Assembly: GCF_011045025.1 (NCBI RefSeq)
Contig: NZ_JAAKZX010000007.1
Location: forward strand, 54,022-118,021
Source of the DNA: Streptomyces ureilyticus
GTDB taxonomy: Bacteria; Actinomycetota; Actinomycetes; Streptomycetales; Streptomycetaceae
DNA length: 64,000 bases
Direction of reading: 5' to 3'
Positions within the stretch are counted from its first letter, which is position 1. The number at the start of each line of letters is the position of its first letter. Of this stretch, positions 26,763-33,585 are shown in pieces. Position numbers and translations under genes: made by a program. The notes under the pieces are model-generated. The model made no database searches and was not told the DNA's origin. It was given only the letters and a program-made list of their open reading frames with translations.

Positions 26763-27722
26763 TCACGCCTTCGCGTACACCACCCAAACCTGCCCGCGGG
26801 CGAACGGCAGCGGCTCGCCGTCCCGAGTCGTGAACTCGGTTCCGTCCTCGGCCGACGGCCGCTTCCAGTCGGCGTCGAAGGCGCGACCGTCGCGCAGAAC
26901 CTTCGCCCTGCCCGACCCCACCGTCTCGGTGTACGGCGTGTTGTTACCCAGGAAGTCCTTGAACCGCGACTCGCGGACATCCACGTACTGCACAACCACC
27001 GTCGCGGCAGCCATCTGCGGCCCATCGGTCGTCGTGGACGGCCTGCCGTCCATCGACACCAGCCACCGATCCCGGCTCTGGGACCAGGTGAAGGTGAAGC
27101 GGGCCGCAGGAAAGCGCACGGTGTGCGAGGACTCGGCCGTGCCGCCCGCAGGCAGCGCCCCGTACTCGAAGCCGGTCGTCAACGCCTCCGCTCCGGCGGC
27201 GGACTTCAGCAGCCGCCCGGGGCGCAGATACAGGTTGTGCGGCGCGGGCTTGTCGGTGCCCCGGTAGTACGCCTTCGAGTTCTCCTCCGGCGGCGCCGCG
27301 TGCAACGGCGCCTCGTCGATCAGCGGCAGCAACTTCCCCTGCGCCCCCGAAAAGGCAAGCGTCGGCTCGTCAAACTGTCGTAGCAACTCCAGATCGGACT
27401 CACGCGCACTGCGCACCGGCCCGACAGCCTTCGGAAACTTGGTCGCGTACACCGCCATCAGCCGGCTGAGCCCACCCTCCACCTGCTCGGCATACACGAT
27501 GTCCGCCGCGTCGATGCCCGTGTGCGGCCGAGCCCGACTCGCGTTGTCGATCTTCACGGCGAGTACGGAACCGGCGCCCGGACTGCCGTCGCCCGGCCCG
27601 CGACCGTCGTCGGTCTCCTTCGGCGTACAACCCGCCATCGCGGAGCCCGCCAGCAAGGCGGCCAGTACCGCCGTCACCACCGTGGTGCGCCTCGTGCGCC
27701 CCCGCAGCCCCGCCCGCCTCAT
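26763..27722 (-). CDS. DUF3048 lipoprotein (YerB-like)
   Basis: 319 residues from the ATG at 27722, chosen because it gives a compact signal peptide (MRRAGLRGRTRRTTVVTAVL...) with lipobox AMAGC and lipidated cysteine near residue 31. Two earlier in-frame ATGs (27764, 27791) add only hydrophilic residues. The mature part begins with VLAVKIDNASRARPHTGIDAADIVYAEQVEGG split over the first strands of the DUF3048 N-domain. The C-domain follows (FTWSQSRDRWLVSMDG, VVVQYVDVRES). It is surface anchored. The biochemical role of the family is not established. It lies downstream of the DNA ligase gene on the same strand (162-bp gap), with no obvious functional link. Confidence 0.88.
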   Translation of the reverse strand: MRRAGLRGRTRRTTVVTAVLAALLAGSAMAGCTPKETDDGRGPGDGSPGAGSVLAVKIDNASRARPHTGIDAADIVYAEQVEGGLSRLMAVYATKFPKAVGPVRSARESDLELLRQFDEPTLAFSGAQGKLLPLIDEAPLHAAPPEENSKAYYRGTDKPAPHNLYLRPGRLLKSAAGAEALTTGFEYGALPAGGTAESSHTVRFPAARFTFTWSQSRDRWLVSMDGRPSTTTDGPQMAAATVVVQYVDVRESRFKDFLGNNTPYTETVGSGRAKVLRDGRAFDADWKRPSAEDGTEFTTRDGEPLPFARGQVWVVYAKA

Positions 27723-27884
27723 GCCTTCGCTGTCCACTGTGCCCCGTTTCGCCGCTTTTCTCATTCGGGATTCAATCAGTGTCCTACCCAATCGGCCAAG
27801 GTCGAAGGCGACTCACCCGGCCGTGCGGAAAACGGGGACAGGACAGGCGAGGACGGGCGGTCATGTCAGGGGCGCGGCTCAGCT

Positions 27885-28949
27885 CTACGACCCCAGGATC
27901 TCCGTCAGGTCGTAGCGCACCGGCTCCTCCAACTGCGCATACGTGCAACTCTCCGGCGTCCGGTCGGGCCGCCAGCGGCGGAAGCGGGCCGTGTGCCGGA
28001 AGCGCTGACCGTTCTCCATGTGGTCGTACGCCACCTCGCACACCCGCTCCGGCCTGAGCGGCACCCACGACAGGTCCTTCTTGCCCGACCAACGGCTGGG
28101 CGCACCCGGCAGCCGTGCCGTCTCGTGCGCCGCCTCCTCCGCCCAGGCGGCCCACGGATGCCCTTCGGCCGACTCCATACGCAGCGGCTCCAGCTCCCCG
28201 ACCAGCTCCTCGCGCCGCTTCATCGAGAACGCCGCGCTCACCCCGACGTGCTGCAGGGCGCCCTGGGTGTCGTACAGACCGAGCAGCAGTGAACCCACGA
28301 CGGGCCCGCTCTTGTGGAGGCGGTAGCCCGCGACGACCACGTCCGCCGTCCGCTCGTGCTTGACCTTGAACATCAGGCGCTCGTCCTGCCGGTAGCGCAG
28401 CGTGAGCGGCTTGGCGATCACCCCGTCGAGTCCCGCGCCCTCGTACTGCTCGAACCACCGCTGCGCCACCTCGATGTCGGTGGTCGCCGGCGCCACATGA
28501 ACGGGAGGCGTCACTTCGGCCAACTCCCGTTCCAGCAGCGCCCGTCGGTCGCCCAGCTCCACGTCCACCAGTGACTCGTCGGCGAGCGCGAGCAGATCGA
28601 AGGCCACGAACGAGGCCGGGGTCCGCTCGGCGAGCAGCCTCACCCGTGACTCGGCCGGATGGATCCGCTCCGTGAGCGCGTCGAAGTCCAGGTGCCCCTC
28701 CCGCGCGATCACGATCTCCCCGTCCAGCACACACCGCTCGGGCACGCGCTCCCGCACCGCCTCCACCAGCTCGGGGAAATACCTGGTCAGCGGCTTTCCG
28801 GTACGGCTGCCGAACTCCACCTCAGCCCCGTCGCGGAACACGATCGCCCGGAACCCGTCCCACTTCGCCTCGTAGTGCATGTCCGGCGGGATCTTCGCCA
28901 CGGGCTTGGCGAGCATGGGTTTCACGGGCGGCATCACCGGCAGGTCCAT
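27885..28949 (-). CDS. ATP-dependent DNA ligase (LigC/LigD-ligase type)
   Basis: 354-residue DNA ligase with the adenylation motif KWDG (nucleophile K29), followed by the other nucleotidyltransferase motifs (FGSRTGKPLTRYFPEL, LDGEIV, FVAFDLLAL, EGAGLDGVIAKP, MFKVKHERTADVVVAGY) and the OB domain. Size and motifs match the stand-alone actinobacterial ligases acting with LigD-type polymerase and Ku in non-homologous end joining and repair. The ATG at 28949 (MDLPVMPPVKPMLA) is the start; upstream in-frame sequence is the 22-bp tandem repeat and beyond. Its natural partner, the polymerase at 30322-31347, is divergent and separated by a mobile-element scar. No Ku gene is in the window. Confidence 0.92.
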   Translation of the reverse strand: MDLPVMPPVKPMLAKPVAKIPPDMHYEAKWDGFRAIVFRDGAEVEFGSRTGKPLTRYFPELVEAVRERVPERCVLDGEIVIAREGHLDFDALTERIHPAESRVRLLAERTPASFVAFDLLALADESLVDVELGDRRALLERELAEVTPPVHVAPATTDIEVAQRWFEQYEGAGLDGVIAKPLTLRYRQDERLMFKVKHERTADVVVAGYRLHKSGPVVGSLLLGLYDTQGALQHVGVSAAFSMKRREELVGELEPLRMESAEGHPWAAWAEEAAHETARLPGAPSRWSGKKDLSWVPLRPERVCEVAYDHMENGQRFRHTARFRRWRPDRTPESCTYAQLEEPVRYDLTEILGS

Positions 28950-28986
28950 GTCTTCGATTCTGCGCCGCCGTGTTCCCTGACGCCTT

Positions 28987-29030
28987 CTGAGCTGAGAGGC
29001 GGCTCGAGCTGAGCTGAGAGGCGGCTCGAG
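28987..29030. repeat. 22-bp perfect tandem duplication upstream of the ligase gene
   Basis: Two identical adjacent copies of CTGAGCTGAGAGGCGGCTCG plus AG (28987-29008 and 29009-29030), starting 38 bp before the ligase start codon. It lies in the probable 5' leader or promoter. Confidence 0.9.
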
Positions 29031-29153
29031 ACGGGTGGTGGCGGTGCTGGGTGGACGGCTGGTGGTCGGAGGGCGCCGGAACAGTATCGGCGGCACTACC
29101 AGTGCGGTGGGTGGGCGCCGGGGCGGCTGTTTCAGCGGATTCTTGCGAGGAAC

Positions 29154-29173
29154 CCCGGGCGTTCAGGCCCGGG
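29154..29173 (+). mobile_element. IS200/IS605-type end hairpin
   Basis: Arms CCCGGGC and GCCCGGG around the loop GTTCAG, followed by GAGTAATCG. Stem length and loop are the same as the hairpin at 2902-2921, which is followed by GAGGAAACG. It lies 144 bp before the tnpB fragment and is probably the left end of that element, though such hairpins also occur at right ends. Confidence 0.6.
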
Positions 29174-29316
29174 AGTAATCGCATCCCCGCGCGAGCGGTG
29201 CGGAGCACCGCGGCGGCGTCCGGTGCGGAGCGGCGGGAGAGACCGGACAGGTGGGCAGGCGAGAGTTTCCTGTGCTCGAATGCGAGGCCCGGAGTTGGCC
29301 GGGTAGCGTCCCGGTT

Positions 29317-29625
29317 GTGAAGCTGGTGGTGCAGGTGAAGCTGCTGCCGACGCCCGTGCAGGCGGCGGCACTTGAGGCGACCCTACGCGCCTGCAACGAG
29401 GCGGCCACCTGGGCCAGCCGCCTCGCCTTCGAAAAGGATGTGAAGAACAACTTCGCGCTGCGCAAGCTCGCCTACGGCGAGGTGAAGACCCGGTGGCAGC
29501 TGGGCGCGCAGGCCGCCCAGCATGTGATCAAGAAGACCTGCGACGCGTACACCACGCTGAGAGCGAACCTGAAGGCCGGGAACCTGGGACGGCCCGGCTC
29601 GAAGCGCTACCACCGGGCGACCTCC
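29317..29625 (+). pseudogene. tnpB: Truncated tnpB (IS200/IS605 accessory nuclease), N-terminal quarter only
   Basis: From the GTG at 29317 about 103 codons encode the N-terminus of a TnpB/OrfB protein: VKLVVQVKLLPTPVQAAAL, then LRACNEAATWASRLAFE, LRKLAYGEVKTRWQLGAQ, HVIKKTCDAYTTLRANLK and RPGSKRYHRAT. Functional TnpB proteins are around 370-400 residues. The RuvC-like catalytic domain and zinc ribbon are entirely missing. Similarity stops near 29625, where a short GC-rich repeat (CCCGCGGCCGG twice, to about 29660) leads directly into an amidinotransferase fragment. The element therefore lost its 3' part together with the 5' part of its neighbour. It is certainly non-functional as a nuclease. 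Confidence 0.85.
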
Positions 29626-29663
29626 GTCCGCCCGCGGCCGGTGAGCCCGCGGCCGGCGAGCCC

Positions 29664-30218
29664 GTGCGCCGCATCCTCACCGAGTTCGAGCCGGTTTTCG
29701 ACGCGGCGGACTTCGTACGCGCGGGACGCGACCTGTTCGTGACGAGGAGCAACGTCACCAACCGCATGGGCATCGACTGGCTGCGCCGCCACCTCGCTCC
29801 CGCCTATCGCATCCACGAGATCGAGAGCAGTTGCCCCACCCCCATGCACATCGACACCACGTTCGTGCCGCTCGCGCCCGGCAAGGTCCTGGTCAATCCC
29901 GAGTACGTCGACGTCGACCGCCTGCCCGACGTCCTGGACGCGTGGGACGTCCTGACCGCCCCCGAGCCCGACCGGATCGACGAGCACCTGCTGAGGATCA
30001 CCTCGATGTGCGGCAAATGGCTCAGCATGAACGTGCTCATGGCCGACGAGAAGCGGGTGATCGCGGAGCGACACCACACCGGCATGCTGCGGGCGCTCGA
30101 AAAATGGGGGTTCGAGCCGATCCCGTGCGACCTGCTGCACTACGCGCCGTTCGGCGGCTCGTTCCACTGCGCGACACTCGACATCCGGCGTCGCGGCACG
30201 TTTGATTCGTACTTCTGA
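29664..30218 (+). pseudogene. Amidinotransferase, C-terminal half only (5' end lost)
   Basis: The frame from about 29664 encodes the second half of a glycine/inosamine-phosphate amidinotransferase. It retains EPVFDAADFVRAGRDLF (catalytic Asp region), PMHIDTTFVPL (catalytic His), KWLSMNVLMADEKRV and GGSFHCATLDIRRRG (catalytic Cys), ending at FDSYF. All three catalytic residues survive, but the first ~170-200 residues of the roughly 350-residue family are replaced by tnpB sequence. A GTG at 29664 could start a 184-residue product, or translation could run in from upstream, but half of the five-bladed propeller is missing, so activity is unlikely. Full-length relatives transfer the amidino group of arginine to glycine or aminocyclitols. 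Confidence 0.8.
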
Positions 30219-30321
30219 GTCCTACCTCTGAGTCGTACTTCAATTGACCGGCCCGGGCCCGAAACGGTGATGCGAAACGCTCGGTGTGCGAGGGGTGTGC
30301 GGTACGCATACCGTGGCTCGC

Positions 30322-31347
30322 ATGGGTGAAGCGGTGGAACTGGAGGCGGGCGGGCGGACCGTGCGCCTGTCCAGCCCGGGGAAGGTCTTCTTCCCGGAGC
30401 GCGGCCTGACGAAGCTCGATGTCGCCCAGTACTACCTGGCCGTCGGCCCTGGCATCCTGCGCGCCCTGCGCGACCGGCCCACCACCCTCGAGCGCTACCC
30501 GGAGGGCGTGACCGGCGAGTCCTTCTTCCAGAAGCGGGCCCCCAAGAACATGCCCGACTGGATCCCGACCGCCCACATCACCTTTCCCAGCGGGCGCAGC
30601 GCCGACGAGATGTGCCCCACGGAGGTCGGTGCCGTGGTGTGGGCCGCGCAGTTCGGCACGCTCACCTTTCACCCGTGGCCGGTACGCCGCGACGACGTCG
30701 ACCACCCCGACGAACTCCGGCTCGACCTCGACCCGCAGCCCGGCACGGACTACGCAGACGCCGTCCGCGCCGCCCACGAACTCCGCGCCGTACTCCACGA
30801 GTTCGGCGGACTGCGCGGCTGGCCCAAGACCTCCGGCGGCCGGGGTCTGCACGTCTTCGTGCCCATCGAGCCGCGCTGGACCTTCACGCAGGTACGCCGT
30901 GCCGCGATCGCCGCCGGGCGCGAACTGGAGCGCCGGATGCCCGAGCACGTGACTATCGCCTGGTGGAAGGAGGAGCGAGGCGCGAAGATCTTCGTCGACT
31001 ACAACCAGACGGCTCGCGACCGGACCATCGCCTCCGCCTACTCCGTACGTCCTCGTCCGCAGGCCCCGGTGTCCGCACCCCTGCGCTGGGAAGAGGTCGG
31101 CGAAGCCGTGCCCAAGGACTTCGACATCACGACCATGCCCGCGCGCTTCGCCGAACTCGGCGACGTGCACGCGGACATGGACGATCACGCCTTCTCCCTC
31201 GAGGCCCTGCTGGAGCTGGCCCGCCGCGACGAACACGACCACGGCCTCGCGGACCTGCCGTACCCGCCCGAGTATCCGAAGATGCCGGGGGAACCCAAGC
31301 GGGTACAGCCGAGCCGGGCGAAGAAGGAACAGCCCCCGGCTACTTGA
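30322..31347 (+). CDS. LigD-type polymerase/primase (NHEJ PolDom)
   Basis: 341-residue stand-alone polymerase domain of the AEP/LigD family, which fills and tailors double-strand-break ends with NTPs. The motifs are intact: the DLDP acidic pair (ELRLDLDPQPG), SGGRGLHVFVPI with the conserved histidine, and AKIFVDYNQTARDRTIASAYSVR split between two strands. The ATG at 30322 (MGEAVELEAGG) is preferred; the frame begins 12 codons earlier without a ribosome site. A basic tail ends the protein. It acts with the ligase at 27885-28949 and a Ku protein encoded elsewhere. It stops 3 bp before the convergent gene. Confidence 0.92.
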   Translation: MGEAVELEAGGRTVRLSSPGKVFFPERGLTKLDVAQYYLAVGPGILRALRDRPTTLERYPEGVTGESFFQKRAPKNMPDWIPTAHITFPSGRSADEMCPTEVGAVVWAAQFGTLTFHPWPVRRDDVDHPDELRLDLDPQPGTDYADAVRAAHELRAVLHEFGGLRGWPKTSGGRGLHVFVPIEPRWTFTQVRRAAIAAGRELERRMPEHVTIAWWKEERGAKIFVDYNQTARDRTIASAYSVRPRPQAPVSAPLRWEEVGEAVPKDFDITTMPARFAELGDVHADMDDHAFSLEALLELARRDEHDHGLADLPYPPEYPKMPGEPKRVQPSRAKKEQPPAT

Positions 31348-31350
31348 GGC

Positions 31351-33585
31351 CTACAACTCCTTGATCCGGATATCGCGGTACGAGATCACATCCGTCGTAC
31401 CGTGCACCTGGAGCCCGATGTAGCCGGAGGCGAACCGTCGCCCGTCCGTGCCCGGGTCGTCCGAGCGGGGCGGGGTGAAGTCCTGGCCGCCGATGTTGTC
31501 GAACTCGTTGATCAGCACGCCGTTGCGGTACACCGAGTAGTGCTGGTCGACCACGCGGATCTCGTAGTCGTTCCAGGTGCCCTTCTGGGTGACGCCCGCT
31601 CCGGCCAGGCCCACGCGGTCGAAGCCGTAGACCGAGCCGGACTTGTACATGTCGCCGTCCGGGCGGTCGTTGATCTGCAGCTCGTGCCCGTACTTGATGG
31701 CGACCCACTCCGGACGCGACTCCTCCGGGTGGTCATGGACCCACGGGAAGCGGGCGAACACACCCGCGTTGGCGTTTCCGGTGCCCGGCGCGTCGTCACG
31801 CCACTGCAGCTTCAGCGAGAAGTCGCCGTACTTGCGCTCCGGGAACCACAACATGCCCAAGCCCGCCACCGTGGAGCTGCTGGTCATCGAGCCGTCCGGG
31901 TTCACCGCGAAGCTGCCGCCGCCGACCTGCTGCCACTTCGCGAACGACTCCTCGGAGCCGTCGAAGAGCGTGCGGTAGCCCTCGGTCTGGCCCGGCTTGC
32001 CGATGCCCGACTGCTTGGCGGCCTTGTTGATCAGGTTGTACTCGCGCTGGACGATGACGCCTTCCTTGAGGAGCCCGTCCAGGACGGTCTTCACGTGCTT
32101 CAGGAACAGCGCGTGGGACGTCCACTCCTTCTCGTCCTCGATCAACTCGTTGATGCGGCACCGGCTGTTGGTGACCCGGTTCGGCACACCGGTGTCGACC
32201 GTGCCGACGATGACGGTCAGCCTCTCGTCGTACTCGGCGCAGGCCGGCGCCGGCACCCCGCCGCCCGAGGCGACCGTGAAGCTCACGGTCCGGGCATCGG
32301 AGGTGTTGCCCGCCTTGTCGCTCGCCCGGTACGCCACCCTGTGCGCGCCCGCGCGATCGACCACGACGGGCGCGGTGTACGCGAGATACGGTCCGCCGTC
32401 CAGCGAGTACTCGATGGTGGCCACCCCGGACCCGTGGTGCTCGTCCGTGGCCGTCACCGTCACCTTGGCGCTGTTGATGTAGGCCCCGGAGGAGTTCTTC
32501 GTGCCCTCGACACTCACGCCGGTCACCGGAGGAGTCTTGTCCTCGGCGGGCGGTGTGACCACCGTGAACGAGACGGACTTCTCCGCGGCCGCGTTGCCCG
32601 CCTTGTCCGTGGCCCGGTACCGCACCTTGTGCGTGCCCACCTCGTGGACCATCACCGGAGCCGTGTACGGCTGCCAGGCACCGGAGTCACCGAGCGCGTA
32701 CTCGATGGTGTTGACGCCTGAACCGGTGTCGGAGGCCGTCACGGTGACGGTCGCCATGGAGAGGTACGCACCCTCCGGGTTCTGCTCACCGGTCACCGAA
32801 GCCGACGTCTCCGGAGCCGTCGTGTCGTCCGTCGACGGCGACGCCACCGTGAACTCCTCCGCCTTCTCAGCGGCGACGTTCCCGGTCTTGTCGACTGCTC
32901 GGTAGCGGACCTTGTGGTCGCCCACCTGGTCGATCACCAGGGGCGTGGTGTACGGCTGCCAGGCGCCCGCGTCACCGATCGCGTACTCGATCCGGTCCAC
33001 GCCCGAGCCGTCGTCCGTCGCGCTCAGCGTCACGGTCGCCGAACCCACGTACGCCCCGTCCGCGTTCTGCGTACCGCTCACGTCCGCCGAGGTCTCGGGC
33101 GCGGTCGTGTCCTCGCCGGTGCCCTCGGTGACCACGAGGATGCCCTGCATCTGACCGTGGCCCGGGATGGTGCAGTAGTAGCGGTACCGGCCGGGCGTCA
33201 GCGTCACCTCGGCCGTGTACTTGCCGCCCTGGTCGTCGTTCGGATTGGCCAGAATGTTGAGCGGGACGTCGTTGTTGTACTCCGGGTCGGAGACGTCGAA
33301 CGTCAACGTGTGCGGCATACCTGTGGTGTTGCCGGTCGCCACACTGTTCTCGAAGACGATCGTCGTCGGGCCCGCGACCGCGGAGGCGGGCGCCGACAGG
33401 TACTTGTCGATGTCGTTGCCGGCCGTCCACGTCAGCGTCTGCGCGGCGGCGGCCGATGGGGCGTTGGCCTCGTCGGTCTGCCCGGACGCCGAGGTGGACG
33501 TCAGCCCGAGCACCATCAGCAGTGACGCCAGAAGCGCCGTCCACAGGCGTACGTTTCTTCGCCGCCGTATGCGTAGAGCCGTCAC
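31351..33585 (-). CDS. Secreted cupredoxin / Ig-like / DUF1080 multidomain protein
   Basis: 744 residues with four parts. A signal peptide (about 1-35) has an arginine-rich start. Next is a plastocyanin-like cupredoxin domain (about 45-140) with copper-ligand candidates in MPHTLTFD and YYCTIPGHGQMQG. Three OmpL47/Ig-like repeats of about 85-90 residues follow (TTAPETSADVSG, TTAPETSASVTG, KTPPVTGVSVEG; each with IEYALGD/SLDGG and DKAGN). The C-terminal DUF1080 (3-keto-disaccharide hydrolase) jelly roll starts at about 560 (YRTLFDGSEESFAKWQ). The GTG start at 33585 overlaps the stop of the upstream PQQ-dehydrogenase gene. Secretion plus the pairing suggest extracellular oxidation and cleavage of a sugar derivative. 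The substrate is unknown. Confidence 0.85.
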   Translation of the reverse strand: MTALRIRRRRNVRLWTALLASLLMVLGLTSTSASGQTDEANAPSAAAAQTLTWTAGNDIDKYLSAPASAVAGPTTIVFENSVATGNTTGMPHTLTFDVSDPEYNNDVPLNILANPNDDQGGKYTAEVTLTPGRYRYYCTIPGHGQMQGILVVTEGTGEDTTAPETSADVSGTQNADGAYVGSATVTLSATDDGSGVDRIEYAIGDAGAWQPYTTPLVIDQVGDHKVRYRAVDKTGNVAAEKAEEFTVASPSTDDTTAPETSASVTGEQNPEGAYLSMATVTVTASDTGSGVNTIEYALGDSGAWQPYTAPVMVHEVGTHKVRYRATDKAGNAAAEKSVSFTVVTPPAEDKTPPVTGVSVEGTKNSSGAYINSAKVTVTATDEHHGSGVATIEYSLDGGPYLAYTAPVVVDRAGAHRVAYRASDKAGNTSDARTVSFTVASGGGVPAPACAEYDERLTVIVGTVDTGVPNRVTNSRCRINELIEDEKEWTSHALFLKHVKTVLDGLLKEGVIVQREYNLINKAAKQSGIGKPGQTEGYRTLFDGSEESFAKWQQVGGGSFAVNPDGSMTSSSTVAGLGMLWFPERKYGDFSLKLQWRDDAPGTGNANAGVFARFPWVHDHPEESRPEWVAIKYGHELQINDRPDGDMYKSGSVYGFDRVGLAGAGVTQKGTWNDYEIRVVDQHYSVYRNGVLINEFDNIGGQDFTPPRSDDPGTDGRRFASGYIGLQVHGTTDVISYRDIRIKEL

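Noticed and set aside
28987..29030. Possible CRISPR-like array
   Set aside because: Only two directly adjacent 22-bp copies without spacers; a simple tandem duplication.
29251..30218. A single intact gene covering the tnpB and amidinotransferase parts
   Set aside because: The two parts are in different reading frames and match the halves of two unrelated families.
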